Shown: positions 1-10,861 of the stretch, in pieces
How positions within the stretch are numbered: the stretch's first letter is position 1
Layout of the letters: each line of letters starts with the position of its first letter
NCBI GenBank assembly: GCA_039707465.1
Contig: CM077648.1
Coordinates: forward strand, 18,511,619 to 18,575,618
Source of the DNA: Rhabdophis nuchalis
Lineage: Eukaryota; Chordata; Lepidosauria; Squamata; Natricidae
DNA: 64,000 nt
Reading direction: 5' to 3'
Notes under the pieces: generated by a model
What the model was told of the DNA's origin: nothing
The model's input: the letters and a program-made list of their open reading frames with translations, nothing else
Databases searched by the model: none
Made by a program: the position numbers and the translations under genes

Positions 1-835
1 TTTTTTATTTGTAACATTTACATGAAAACGATAAAACATTTAAAACACCTAGAAAAAAAATATATATGCTGAACCATGTACAACTCTGCCTTCCTCCGGC
101 TCATATAAATACCTAAAGATGTCTATGCCTGTATTATTTAAAATGATATCACTATAACACATTGATTAGATGATCAAATGAGACAATGCATATTATAGTG
201 GATAAGAATGAACAGCATGCCTGCTGGTGAAATATACTATATAGCATAGTGTTCAATTATAATTCTCTTCCTTCACTCCAGGATTCATGTTCTTCCCTCC
301 CCTTGATTAGAAGCCATGCTGCTTAAAATGTTTAGCAATTATAGATCGGGAGCACTGAGTAATTTATGTGGATGTAATGACTTAAATGGCTCTTCATTAT
401 ATTGCAATCAGATCTGAGATGCTTTGGAGATGTAGCCTATCCATTCTCAGCATGCTGGGTTAACTTCTTCTAGAGGTACAAGGGGATGCCCACAGGTCAG
501 TAAGCTAAAACCTGTTTATCTAGGATAAGGAAACCATTTCCTGGTGTAGCAGAGCAAACAGAAAGAGTTTACAAATGAAAATTGCTTCATTACTTTGAAG
601 GCGAATTCCATTTTGACCCATGGCAATCAACCACATTGGCAAACCTGTCAGGATTTTCAAAAGAAGTTCATTATTAGCATAAGAATAATCATGTATGCTC
701 TCCATCTTCATAAAAATGTAATTGTTCAGAAATTATTTTTAGTATTTTCTGAGAAGAGCTGAGACATGTTCCAATGTATTTGATAAAAGAAAAAAAATGT
801 TATTTAATTTTTTTAGCCAACTAAAAGAAAGGAAG
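1..835. other. unique-looking AT-rich DNA, no feature seen
   Basis: No repeat family, exon or RNA gene is recognisable. The only reading frames are short and look like chance. Confidence 0.5.
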
Positions 836-1291
836 TGTTGTGGCTCGCCAGCAGCCAGCAGAGTTGGATGGTGAGGAGGTCGGGGAGGAACATGGGCCAG
901 TCCTGGAGGCTGGGGAAGGCTTGGATGAGGTCTCTGTGTCGAGGCAGTGATGGGGCCGAGGCCAACTGGCAGTTCTCAGCTGCCTTCGGAGCTAGATAGC
1001 ATTGAGACAGGGAAACAGCTGGATCCTGTTCCCAGTGTGTGCATGCGCAGAGCTGCCGGAAGAAAAGAACAGCTCAGAAATCAGGGTCAACTTGGGAGTA
1101 AAGCCACAGGTGGACCGTAAATGGCCCCTCCCATAGGAAATAAAAGAGAAGTGAAAGGGGAATGAGCTTTTGCAGGAAACAATTCGTTTGTTCATTCATT
1201 CATTTATTTCAGGAGTGTGAAGATCTGTCCATGAATCTCAGAGACTCTGTGCCAAATCTTTCCTTGCACTGCACTACATTTAGAAAATATT

Positions 1292-1371
1292 TACCGTATT
1301 TTTCGGAGTATAAGATGCACCGCAGTATAAGACGCACCAAGGTTTTGAAGAGGCAAATTACAAAAAAAAGT
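1292..1371 (+). mobile_element. MITE left end (TACCGTATTTTTCGG family)
   Basis: The segment opens with TACCGTATTTTTCGG followed by 'agtataagatgcacc', the same terminus as the complete element at 28580-28960. It interrupts the LTR-a copy right after 'aaaatattta'. I could not find the matching right terminus near 2383, so that end is lost or diverged. Confidence 0.6.
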
Positions 1372-1925
1372 AGGTAGGTAGGTAGATAGATAGAGGGAGA
1401 GAGAGGGAGAGAAAGAAAGAGAAATACGGTAGGTAGGTAGATAAAGGGATAGAGAGAGAGAGAGAAATAGAGAGAAATACAGTAGGTAGGTAGGGAGAGA
1501 GAGAGTAGATAGGTAGGTAAAGGGATATATAGAGAGAGAAATAGAGAGGGAGAGAGAAATACAGTAGGTAGGGAGAGAGTCTGTGTAGGTAGGTAGGTAG
1601 GTAGGTAGGTAGGTAGGTAGGTAGGTATGTAGATAAAGGGGAAGAGAGAGAAATACAGTAGATATGTAGGGGGAGACTGTGTGTGGGTAGGTAGGTAGAA
1701 GGATAGAGAGAGAAATAGAAAGAGAGAGAGAGAAATACAATAGGTATGTAGGGGGAGAGGGAGATGTGTGTGTGTAGGTAGGTAGAAGGATGAGAGAGAA
1801 ATAGAGAGAAATACAGTAAGTAGGGAGGGAGTGTGTGTGTGTGTGTAGTTAGGTAGAAGGATAGAGAGAGAAAGAGAGAAATACAATAGGTAGGTAAAAA
1901 GAGAGAGAGTTTAGGTAGGTAGGTT
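1372..1925. repeat. compound microsatellite, GGTA plus GA units
   Basis: About 550 bp of alternating GGTA runs and GA-rich blocks, punctuated by 'gaaatacagtaggtagg'-type modules. The modules recur every 40-100 bp, so there is a loose higher-order pattern. Long frames on the minus strand are leucine/serine/proline/threonine-rich low-complexity translations and are not genes. Confidence 0.85.
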
Positions 1926-2383
1926 GATGTTCTCAGGTGTATTTATCTATGTCCTGCAGAAGGAAATTGCAGACAAACCTTAAAACTTCGTTTCTGCTTG
2001 CTCAGAAACAGTTAAAGAGCCTTCCAAAAGGTGTGGGGGGGAGTCTTTGCATGGGACAAACTTCCAAAACAGCCCATTTCTCTGTGAAAATGAGGCTGTT
2101 TTTTTTCCAAAATAAAAAGCATAACTAGCCTCGGGGGGACTTGCAGAATGCTTCTGGGTGAAAAATGAGCAACCCCCCCCCCCCCCATTTATCGCCCGTT
2201 TGAGGCTAATTCCTGCCCTCCCCAGCCCTCAGGAGCTGTCTGGAAGCCTCGGCACAGCCAGTTTGGTGAAGGGGGCGGGGTTCCAGGAGGCAAAAACGGG
2301 TTTTTTGCGCTTTGCATACTTCCCCAAACTGCTCTTTCTCCGCGAAAACGGGGCCGATTTTCTTCAAATAAAAAGCATAAAAA
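1926..2383. mobile_element. interior of the element inserted in LTR-a
   Basis: This GC-richer segment has C-runs (2169-2186) and two copies of a 'caaaataaaaagcataa' motif, at about 2108 and 2364. It lies between the microsatellite and the resumed LTR. It is probably MITE interior, because comparable 'ttttcgcaaaa' style sequence occurs inside the intact MITE at 28.6-29.0 kb. Confidence 0.4.
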
Positions 2384-2660
2384 GCTCTGTGGTCATACAT
2401 TCACCTTGGAAAGACTGTTTCCCAGGCCTTTGCTGAATGTGAATGAGAGGAATTCACATTTGTTTAAGAAAAGGGGTTTTGTTGGGACCAGGAATGAGCT
2501 TCGTGCTTTTTGGGGAAGCCTAGGTCAGAACACAAAGAAGGAAGGTCCAAAATATTCAAGCTGCAGCTGTAGCAAGTATCTTAACTTCTGTTATTTCTCA
2601 CTTCTCCCTCCCCATCTCCACAGGCATCTCTACAGTATGCTTCCTTTAGTTTCCCTAGGC

Positions 2661-2800
2661 CAGGATGATCAACTGTCTGGGTTGATGATCAAACTCACGT
2701 GGGTTGTCATGTGATGGCTCTGCTCCCATCTCAGCAAAGGGTGTAAAAGTCCCGATACGTCATGTGATGCTGCCGTGAAGACGGAAGTTTGACATCCCTG
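2661..2800. mobile_element. possible hAT MITE
   Basis: The segment starts CAGGATGATCAA and ends GTTTGACATCCCTG, resembling the CAGGGGTGTCAAACT terminal inverted repeat (TIR) of the element at 7211-7428. I cannot read a matching 8-bp duplication, so this stays tentative. Confidence 0.35.
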
Positions 2801-3109
2801 CTCTGAGCACAAATAGAAGAATTTTAGGAGATGGTTTTACGTAACTGTTCATTTTCCTCTTTTGATTCCTAAAATCAATTTGACCAATTACATTTATATT
2901 TATTCCAAAGCTAAGCTTTTCAAGATGTTTATTTATTTATTTTCTGATTTCCACCAAACCATTGAATTAAAAGGAATATTGATCCAGAGTCTTGCTCTCC
3001 CTTCAGTTTGCATTGAGAGTCTCTGACGGATATTTTCTACTTTTGGCTTCTGAATACCAACTAAGAAAAAAATCTTTGTTTTCTTCACTAAACAACTTCC
3101 AGATTATTA

Positions 3110-3570
3110 CAATACAATACAAAACAATACAATAGCAGAGTTGGAAGGGATCTTGGAGGTCTTCTAGTCCAACCCCCTGCCTAGGCAGGAAACCCTATAC
3201 CGTTGCAGACAAATGGCTATCCAACATCTTCTTAAAGACCTACAGTGTTGGAACCTTCACAACTTCTGGAGGCAAGCTGTTCCACTGATTAATTGTTCTA
3301 ACTGTCAGGAAATTTCTCCTCAGTTCTAAGTTGCTTCTCTCCTTGATTAGTTTCCACCTATTGCTTCTTGTTCTGCCCTCAGGTGCCTTGGAGAATAGCT
3401 TGACTCCCTCTTTGTGGCAACCTCTGAGACATTGGAACACTGCTATCATTTTTCCCCTAGTCCTTCTTTTCATTAAACTAGACAAACCCAGTTCCTGCAA
3501 CCGTTCTTCATATGTTTTAGCCTCCAGTCCCCTAATCATCTTTGTTGCTCTTCTCTATCTATATTTTGAC
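3110..3570 (-). mobile_element. CR1 LINE 3' fragment
   Basis: On the minus strand this holds the C-terminal coding end of CR1 ORF2 followed by the CR1 3' tail. Translated pieces include [20 protein letters not shown] and MKRRTRGKMIAVFQ, which are also found in the copies at 39.6, 34.0 and 58.7 kb. The 3' end is the 'cagagttggaagggatcttgg' module followed by an AATAC-type microsatellite (3110-3134). It is 5'-truncated as is usual for LINEs, and carries frameshifts. Confidence 0.85.
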
Positions 3571-4092
3571 TTGTTTGTAGTTAATATGTGGCTGCAATCA
3601 TATGATTGTAACCCTTCCATTTTTTAAAGTGTGTCACATTGTGCAGACAATGACTAAGGCTTTCATTGCAGGGCTGTAGTCCCCATTTTCATATTTCAAT
3701 GCCACCACCCAACACACCTTTTCAATGGTGGCCTCTCTATTCTGGAGCTCCCTACCAAGTTTATGTTTTTCTTGCTTCCATTTCTTTTATAGGCTGTGCC
3801 TAATGATTTTTCTGTTTGAACCATCTATGCATTAGCTACAAGTAGTGTGGGTTATCTGTTCATTTATTTGAATTTTTAAACAGCTGATCATATATTCCAT
3901 AGGTATAGATAATCATGTTTTGGTGTATCTCTTGAATTGAAGTTTGTTTTTGTTTTTTTACAGTGGGACATGTGAGAAAACGTTTAGTCTTCAAAAGTGT
4001 TTTTTGGGGGGGAAAAGACGTTCTTTATTTTGCACTGCATGTTACCTAAAAGTATCAAAAGCTACTGTACCCATATCTGTGTTTTTAAAGTG
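3571..4092. other. no feature recognised
   Basis: AT-rich sequence with short T and G homopolymers (around 3954 and 4003). No TE terminus is visible. Confidence 0.45.
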
Positions 4093-4456
4093 TAGAATAG
4101 AATAGAATAACAGAGTTGGAAGGGACCTTGGAGGTCTTCTAGTCTCACCCGCTGCTTAGGCAGGAAACCATATACCAATTCAGACCAATAGTTGTCCAAT
4201 CTCCTCTTTAAAACTTCCAGTGTTTGGAACATTTACAACTTCTGGAGGCAAGTTATTCCACTGATCAATTGTTCTAACTGTCAGGAAATTTCTCCTCAGT
4301 TCTAAGTTGCTTCTCTCCTTGATTAGTTTCCACCCATTGCTTCTTGTCCTGCCCTCAGGTCTTTGGAGAATAGCTTGACTCCCTCTTCTTTGTGGCAGCC
4401 GCTGAAATATTGGAACACTGTTATCATGTCTTCCCTAGTCCTTCTTTTCATTAAGT
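4093..4456 (-). mobile_element. CR1 LINE 3' fragment with AATAG tail
   Basis: Minus-strand CR1 end, close in sequence to the 3110-3570 copy. It carries three AATAG units at 4095-4109 next to 'cagagttggaagggaccttgg'. It is truncated inside the C-terminal coding region. Confidence 0.85.
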
Positions 4457-4818
4457 CTCAGAGTATTGTTTTATTGTCCACATCAAAATTTGTTAAAAGT
4501 AATTACCAAGAAGTCTCCAGACTCCTTAGTATCTAAAACTGTGATATTTCACTGGTTTTATTAGAATCCCCCCTCCCCAAAAAAGTTGTATAATATTGCA
4601 GATAAATGTTTTCTGGCTCCAGTAAAACAAAGGAGTATACAAAATATTCCACATTAAATGCTCTAAAGTTAAAAGGCATGGTATAAATTTAAATATGAAT
4701 TTAAATGTAAATAACTCATCAGACTTCATGAGGTCAACTCTTCTCCTTCAAAGTTTTCACCAATTCCAGAAATAATTGGAGATCAGGGTTCAACAAAGTT
4801 CATCTGATTTGCTATGAG
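4457..4818. other. no feature recognised
   Basis: Ordinary AT-rich sequence lying between the CR1 and the SINE. Confidence 0.4.
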
Positions 4819-4829
4819 CTTAAATATAT

Positions 4830-5194
4830 AAAAAGTAAAGGTAAAGGTTCTCCTTGCACATACAGTATGTGCTAGTTGTTCCCAACTCTAGGGGACGGTG
4901 TTCATCTCCGTTTCAAAGCCGAAGAGCCAGTGCTGTCCAAAGATGTTTCTGTGGTCATGTGGCTGGCATGACTAAACAACGAAGGTGGATGGAACACTGT
5001 TATCATTCAACCAAAGGTGGTTCCTATTTTTCTACTTGCATTTTACATGCTTTCAAACTGATAGGTTGGCAGAAGCTGGGACAAGTAATGGGAGCTCACT
5101 CCGTTACGCGGCGCTAGGGATTCGAACCACCGAACTGCCCACCATTCTGATCGACAAGTTCAGCATCTCAGCAACTGAGCTACTGCGTCCCCAT
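4830..5194 (-). mobile_element. Sauria-type SINE, complete, with TSD
   Basis: Read on the minus strand it has a tRNA-like head with a B-box-like GGTTCGAATCC, then the body, then a BovB-like 3' end with ACCTTTAC repeats. The flanks are a perfect 11-bp direct repeat, cttaaatatat, at 4819-4829 and 5195-5205. This family depends on BovB machinery, and BovB fragments are present at 14.3 and 47.6 kb. It is the best-preserved copy in the window. Confidence 0.9.
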
Positions 5195-5205
5195 CTTAAA
5201 TATAT

Positions 5206-5718
5206 GCAGACTTGCAAATTTTATCACTTTTAGAAGACTATATGCAGATATTTTGTAATAATCAGACAAGTAAACATCAATGCAACTATTTTTCTTCCAG
5301 CTGTTCCTTGTTAAATTTACATTTTTTAGAATTTTTTTTTCCTATTTCCCTCTTTATTTTTTCTTCCTTCAGGAAATAAAGTAAACTTTAATAATAAACA
5401 TTAAAATAAATGAGAAAAAGCGCTCAGAATTATTCAGGTTATTTTTGAAAGCTATAACTAAATTTTAATGCATAAAATATTAACATTAATGTAATACTAG
5501 CTTTGAAATATCTGCCTAAGGTCAGAACTAACATCACTGAAAAAGAACATTATCAGTTCTAATTGAGCCCCAAAAGAGCCAGAGATGGGAGGGAGAAAGA
5601 TGAAATTAATATTGCTAAAATATGATTTAGATTAATTGAAAACAATACTGACACATAAATACTTCAAGCCTTTTGTGATTATTTCCCCCCTTCCTTTGAA
5701 AAGTTCTTCTTTTATTAG
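5206..5718. other. no feature recognised
   Basis: AT-rich DNA with T-runs near 5330. No terminus or conserved-looking block stands out. Confidence 0.4.
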
Positions 5719-6136
5719 ATACTAGCTGTTCCCGGCCATGCATTGCTGTGGCCCAATCTGGTTAAATGGCCAACCAATCTGTGTATAGATCTACACCTGT
5801 ACACACAAACACATACACACAACAACCGTATAACCCTCTATCCCTCTACCTACCTACCTACTGTATTTCTCCCTCAGAGAATTTTATGTCATAAAGGATG
5901 ACATAATACCTGTGGCCCACTGCTCTCTCTGTATCCATTTTTTTACATTTCCTTTGTGTTACCTGGCACAGATGTGACATCTACACAATCTATATATATA
6001 TATATCATTGGTGCCGTATTTGAAAGGAACGTTGTGTGAAAATTTGGAAGCGATCCAAATTTGGAAGCGATCGGTGCAGTACTTTCGGAGATTAGCGGTT
6101 TTGAACAAACTCTTGTTATGTTTTTATTTATAGATT
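5719..6136 (+). mobile_element. unclassified interspersed repeat, copy 1
   Basis: Starts 'actagctgttcccggccatg', contains a CTACC microsatellite and 'ttatgtcataaagga', and ends 'tttttatttatagatt'. The 3' 240 bp matches 61190-61433 closely, including 'ggaagcgatcggtgcagta'. A short duplication of 'ccaaatttggaagcgatc' is present at 6032-6075. I do not recognise the family. Confidence 0.6.
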
Positions 6137-6217
6137 AGCATTAAAGGCCCATTTATTTATTAATTCATGTAAAGAGCTAGATATTGTTTAATAGCTATTG
6201 TTAGATATTGTTCAAAT

Positions 6218-6470
6218 CAGAGGTGGATTCCTACCGGTTCTGATTGGTTCAGCCGAGTAGGTAGTAACTCGGCCTACCACACCCCCGAACCACTTATATC
6301 GGCAGCCACACCATCTTGATTTTTGGTTCTGTGCATGTGCAGAACAATCTTCATTGCAAAAATTTGATTTTATTTCCCTTTTCCAACGTTCTGCGCATGT
6401 GCAGACCTTTTTCGGTGTCAATTTTTTTGCGCACCAAACCAGCAGTAATACCAGTAGCAACCCACCCCTA
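6218..6470. mobile_element. hAT MITE (CAGAGGTGGATTCC family), TSD gttcaaat
   Basis: Starts CAGAGGTGGATTCCTACC and ends GTAGCAACCCACCCCTA. A perfect 8-bp duplication gttcaaat flanks it (6210-6217 and 6471-6478). The 8-bp TSD and CAG...CTG-like ends are hAT hallmarks. Related copies are at about 34285-34610 and 40391-40650. Confidence 0.88.
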
Positions 6471-6634
6471 GTTCAAATGTATTGCAAAATATTACCCTAG
6501 TCCTAAAATTTGTCTTTAATAATCTGATACACTTATCTTTTTTAAATAAATCATAGGAAAATGTGATTCTGTTGCATGCACAGGCTCTCAAGCACATTTC
6601 TGTAAATTGCTATTTTAACCACAACGGAGTCCCA

Positions 6635-6836
6635 AAACATTTTGCTTCTCATCTAAGAAGCTTCTTCAGTTCTGACAGTTCATAATTCTCCACCATTCAG
6701 TCAGAAACAAAGAAGCTTCTTTGATGAGAAGCAAAACGTTTCAAAGGAAAAAAATTAAGAAAGTCCAGTTGCCTTTTGGGAAAACACCTGTGGGATAACC
6801 ATGACCTGGATGATTGATAATTTCCATAGACAACCA
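6635..6836. mobile_element. repeat D, inverted pair of hammerhead-like tails
   Basis: Two head-to-head copies of a tail ending 'gatgagaagcaaaac'. One is on the minus strand (6636-6669), the other on the plus strand (about 6708-6739). The plus copy continues into 'ccatgacctggatgattga'. The same family is at 54670-55060. Layout resembles PLE tails but no coding part is present to prove it. See the findings for the hammerhead comparison. Confidence 0.6.
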
Positions 6837-7202
6837 CAATAGAGCCTTTTTCTCTTAGTGATTTCTACAAAATCCCCATTTAGTCTTTAGGGTTTTATGT
6901 CTATTATAATTTTTTGAGTAGAGCATATGGCATTACATGGAAGATTAAATGTTGCCCACAAAAACAATAATATATGTATATGCTTTATGCACACTTAACT
7001 GAATTTAGTACAGCTAAATACAGTTCTGTAAAACGTCTAGTAAAAGCACAAAAGTTTGAGTTAATATAAACTTAATAATTTCCCCTTGAGAACACCTTGA
7101 GAACACTTGAGAGTTTAATATTGGTATATTGTAGCCTCACACAATTAATCACCGATCACCTATGAATTTGGAACCATCCAAATTCCATATTCTCTAACTA
7201 GA
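6837..7202. other. no feature recognised
   Basis: AT-rich, with a small duplication of 'cttgagaacac' at 7085-7107. Confidence 0.4.
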
Positions 7203-7210
7203 GCTTAAAC

Positions 7211-7428
7211 CAGGGGTGTCAAACTCAAGTCCTGCGGGCTGCATCTTGCCTGCAATGTGGTCGGATCTGGCCTGCGGGGCCGTCCTGGTCTACACAGTAT
7301 GAAGAGGAAACATGCCAGCAGTTTGGGGAGTAGTGTCAAGGTGGCCACACAGTTGCCACCCCCCCAGCCCACTGAGATCAACCACAGCCCTGATGCGGCC
7401 CTCAATGATATTGAGTTTGACACCCCTG
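7211..7428. mobile_element. hAT MITE (CAGGGGTGTCAAACTC family)
   Basis: Termini CAGGGGTGTCAAACTC and GAGTTTGACACCCCTG are perfect inverted repeats. The flanking 8-mers are gcttaaac (7203-7210) and gtttaaac (7429-7436), one mismatch. The interior is noncoding. Confidence 0.9.
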
Positions 7429-7466
7429 GTTTAAACCATTACTGTGTAGATCTATATAGTATATAC

Positions 7467-7840
7467 CAGTGATCGCGAACCTATGGCACGGGTGCCACAG
7501 GTGGCACGTGGGGCCATTTCTTAGGGCACGCGAGGCGTTGCCCTGTCAGCTCCAGCGCGCATGTGTGCACTGGCCAGCTGATTTAGGCGTTCTTTTGAGG
7601 CCGTTTTTTGCCCTCTGGAGGCTTCATGGAAGCTGCTGAAGCCTCTGGAGGTGGGGGGGGAGGCCGTTTTCACCCTCCCCAGGCTCCTAGAAAGCCTCTG
7701 GAGCCTGGGGAGGGCGAAAATTGTGTGCCAAAAGCAGGGGGTCGCGCACATAGAACTATGGGTGTGGCACGCCCACATACGACCCCCCCTGTACTCCCCC
7801 CGCTTTTGGCATGCGAGCCAAAAAAGGTTAGCCATCACTG
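7467..7840. mobile_element. hAT MITE (CAGTGATCGCGAACC family), TSD gtatatac
   Basis: Termini CAGTGATCGCGAACC and GGTTAGCCATCACTG are imperfect inverted repeats. A perfect TSD gtatatac lies at 7459-7466 and 7841-7848. The GC-rich interior creates spurious frames on both strands. Relatives are at 33402, 42017 and 57862. Confidence 0.92.
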
Positions 7841-7895
7841 GTATATACAGTATAGCATATATCATAGACATGCTTCAAGTAAAAAATGTACAATA

Positions 7896-7898
<3 letters not shown>

Positions 7899-7975
<77 letters not shown>

Positions 7976-8022
7976 CATACACACACACACACACACACAC
8001 ACATACATACATACACACAGAG
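7899..8022. repeat. microsatellite (CTAT)n followed by (AC)n
   Basis: About 19 CTAT units run straight into an (AC)n tract and ACAT units. Confidence 0.95.
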
Positions 8023-8690
8023 AGAGACATAATGATATAGCAACATACACATGCTTGAAATAAAAAATGTAGAATAATCAAATCTATATTTCTTCATAAG
8101 AAATAAAGAAGATCTGTGAATTTTCTTTTGGATAGGCTCTCTTTTGTCATGTTAAAGGAACATGGGGGTGTATGCTATCATCCCACTACAGAAGATAATG
8201 AGTCTGTTAGGAGGACTACTGCACATTTTTATAAGCCATGCTTTTCACTCAATTTCCTGTTTTGAAATACTTAATTATAATATCATTTTACCATTATGCC
8301 GATATAATTTTACGCCTTTGGCCTGATTAAAGTCTTTGTAAACCGTAAGGAAAAAAACAATACGTGAATCACCCATAGCACGGAGGGTCCAGTTTGGGTA
8401 TTCATATTTTGGAAGCTTTATGTGAAGATGCAACTGTATTGAGATGTCCATAATGCTTTTAAATATAGAAAGAAAGAAGAGGACAAATAGCAGCAAACTG
8501 AATAGACTTGATTACCTTAGGAAAGGATTTGTTATTGAAGATTTAAAGGGGGTAGGCTGGAATCAGATCATCCAGGAGAAAATGTAAGTGGTTGCTATGA
8601 GTTGACACTAAATTGATGCCATATATAATCAAACCACCAGACCTTAAGCATTCTCATAATCATATATAGGGTCATAATCATAAATGAGCT
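8023..8690. other. no feature recognised
   Basis: No terminus or coding signal is seen. Confidence 0.4.
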
Positions 8691-9118
8691 GAGGTGGCAC
8701 AGTGGTTAGAGAGTGCAGTGCTATGTAACTTCAGCTGACTGCTAGCTACAGTTTGGCAGTTCACATCTCACCGGTTCAAATAATAATAATTTTAATAATT
8801 TTAATATTTCTAAACCGCACCCTCTCCCCACAGGGACTCAGCCTTCCATCCTTCCGAGATCAGTAAAATGAGGAGCCAGATTGATGGGGGCAATACACTG
8901 ACTCTGTAAACCAGGGGTCTCCAACCTTTGCAACTTTAAGTCTGAAGGACTTCAGCTCCTAGACTTCTCCAACCAGCTTTGCTGGCTGGAGAATTCTGGG
9001 AGCTGAAGTCCTTCAGACTTAAAGTTGCAAAGGTTGGAGACCCCTGCTGTCAACCACTTAGAGAAGGCTGTAAAAACACTATGAAGTGATATATAAGTCT
9101 AAGTGCTATTGCTATATC
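8691..9118 (+). mobile_element. tRNA-derived SINE (SINE-2), split by a MITE
   Basis: The head 'gaggtggcacagtggtta' resembles a tRNA A-box region. The body has 'ccttccatccttc', 'gtaaaatgagga' and 'gggggcaata', and the 3' end is 'tatataagtctaagtgct' with ATTGCT repeats. A hAT MITE (8912-9046) splits it. A short L2-tail-like piece with ATAATAATAAT interrupts it near 8778-8832. Other copies are at 20577, 23541, 30547, 41110 and 50939. Confidence 0.82.
8912..9046. mobile_element. near-palindromic hAT MITE
   Basis: Starts CAGGGGTCTCCAACCTTTGC and ends with its reverse complement. The inverted arms extend about 50 bp each side, so the whole 135 bp is almost one hairpin. The flanks ctgtaaac and ctgtcaac (8904-8911, 9047-9054) are an 8-bp TSD with one mismatch. 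Confidence 0.92.
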
Positions 9119-9766
9119 TGTAATAAATTTTATCTATTCCCTCACTCCTATGATTATAATTTATGGTTCAGAAGACTCAAACAGTTTAGTGAAATAAAAT
9201 TTATCTATACTTAATTATGCCATTTTGGTAGAACAAAATAAGCAACAGTACCTCAGTCTCTTTTGAAATTGTTACCTTGAGCATTTCTCAGTCTTCAGTC
9301 ATAAATCCTGATTTTAGGAAATTTTATAATCTGAGTATGGGTGAAAGTGAGTAAGAAATTCATTATGTGGATATACGCTTAATAACTCTATGTAGAAAGG
9401 TAAGGCATGTTTTCCCCCAATTGCTGGCAAAAGCTGTAGTGGCTGATTTTTGCAGATGTTGATGGATAATAATATAGTCTTATTCAATGTTGATAATGGA
9501 AAGAATAATTCGTCATACCTAACACATTTTGGGAGGAAAAAAATCAAATCTGGAAGAAATGGAAAACTAACACAATGGAACATGATTGCAAAGTTCTGCA
9601 GCTCTGTAAATAAATGTCAACCTTAACATTTTGTCAGTTAAATAATTAACCCTGGGAGTTAGCATTTTGAACAGAATGGTTCAAATTAGGTTTAAACACT
9701 ATCATAGCTGGGATGATGATTAATAAAACGTCGCTGTCAACCATATGTCAATGATGTGGTAAATTT
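9119..9766. other. no feature recognised
   Basis: AT-rich single-copy-looking DNA. Confidence 0.4.
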
Positions 9767-9832
9767 CATAATAATAATAATCTTTATTGTCATTGTAAAA
9801 ATTACAATGAAATCCTTAAAAAATACAAATAT
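9767..9832 (-). mobile_element. possible Rex1-like LINE 3' tail
   Basis: 'tctttattgtcattgtaaaa' next to AATAATAAT resembles the 3' UTR of the Rex1-like copy at 31291. Short and without coding support. Confidence 0.35.
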
Positions 9833-10103
9833 TTATAAAGTAGTCTCCATTATCTTTCACTGATACCGTGAATAAATATAATGGTTAGTAGTTTTTCGTA
9901 ATGCAAATATGCAGGTTCTCTCCTGAGTAACCTTTTCTTCCTAATTTTGCACCTATGTTTGAACGAAGAATCAGAGGGGCAGGCAGGTTGGGTGCGAGGA
10001 AAAGCAATTGTTCGGAGCGGTGGGTCAGGGAGGCCTTGGGTGGTCTTAACCTGGTGGCCTGATCCATCACACCCATGGCTTTCCCCACTTGGAAATAGCT
10101 CAT

Positions 10104-10260
10104 GTGACTTAACGAGCCACACATTCGATTAGTGAAGGAATGGGCGAAAGGAGGGAGTGATCACGTTCAAGGTACGAGATTCACTCCAACGAATCCTCAG
10201 GTTACGAATGGAATGGGCAGGCTCCATTACATTCATAACTCAAGAACTACCTCTGGAAAG
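10104..10260. mobile_element. diverged Tigger-like MITE fragment
   Basis: The right end 'cattcataactcaagaactacct' resembles that of the element ending at 52921, and 'gacttaacgagccacacattcg' resembles its interior. It is heavily decayed. Confidence 0.4.
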
Positions 10261-10469
10261 ATTTCTCCTCACATCCCTTGCCAATACTATTTAGTTTGCC
10301 TTTTCTACTGGTCTTTAGAAAGAGCTTAAAATGTGTTTTTAATTCCCTTGAGTGTTGAGTGGAATGAGACGAAAATCCCACTGGGGAAGTTTATGAATTG
10401 GATCCCTGATTTTAGTGCTCATATTGTTGGTTGTAGGTTTTTTTTTATTTTGATTGTTTTTTATAGGCC

Positions 10470-10740
10470 ATTCAGAGTTACATTGTTCAAGTTCTCAAGA
10501 CTTATTTATTCCAACAAGCCGGCCTAGCATAACCCCCGTTTTCTGACTTAAATGTGGATAGATTTTAGATTCTTAGGGTTTTATAATGGGTTTTAGCACG
10601 GGATATAATTTAATAGTTTTTTAATGATATATTTTTGTATTTTGTATGGTTTTTAATATTGCCTGTGCGCCGCCCTGGGTCCTTGCAAGGAGAAGAGTGG
10701 GGTATAAATTTAATAAAATAAATAAAATAAATAAAAATAA
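10470..10740 (+). mobile_element. L2 LINE 3' end
   Basis: Reads through 'ttccaacaagccggcctagc' (the end of L2 ORF2, HQAGLA-like) and the 3' UTR with 'ctgtgcgccgccctgggtcc', ending in AATAAA-type repeats. The same 3' UTR occurs at 21.8, 41.9 and 55.5 kb. Confidence 0.85.
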
Positions 10741-10861
10741 GTTGCATACTTGTAAATTATTTATATAGGCAAAAAAAATTCTCATGAGATTTGGCAACCT
10801 TCATGAGATTCTGACCTTTTACAATGTTTTTGGGGTTCAACGAATTGATAAGCCTGCAGAG

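Larger units (their letters stand above)
836..2532 (+). mobile_element. LTR copy (family LTR-a), split by a later insertion
   Basis: The left part (836-1291) begins TGTTGTGG and matches the reverse-oriented copy at 56574-57182 along most of its length. The right part (about 2384-2532) matches the other end of that copy and finishes GGTCAGAACA. The 1.1 kb between them (1292-2383) is absent from the 56.5-kb copy, so it is a later insertion. TG...CA ends and a length near 0.6 kb without coding sequence suggest a solo LTR. The 5 bases on either side (ggaag and caaag) are not a clean duplication. The retrovirus-like family is not identified. Confidence 0.6.

Noticed and set aside
1209..1886. 225-codon Leu/Ser/Pro/Thr frame
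   Set aside because: Low-complexity translation of the GGTA/GA microsatellite.
7899..8022. CRISPR-like regular repeats
   Set aside because: Simple tetranucleotide microsatellite in a vertebrate-type genome; no spacers.
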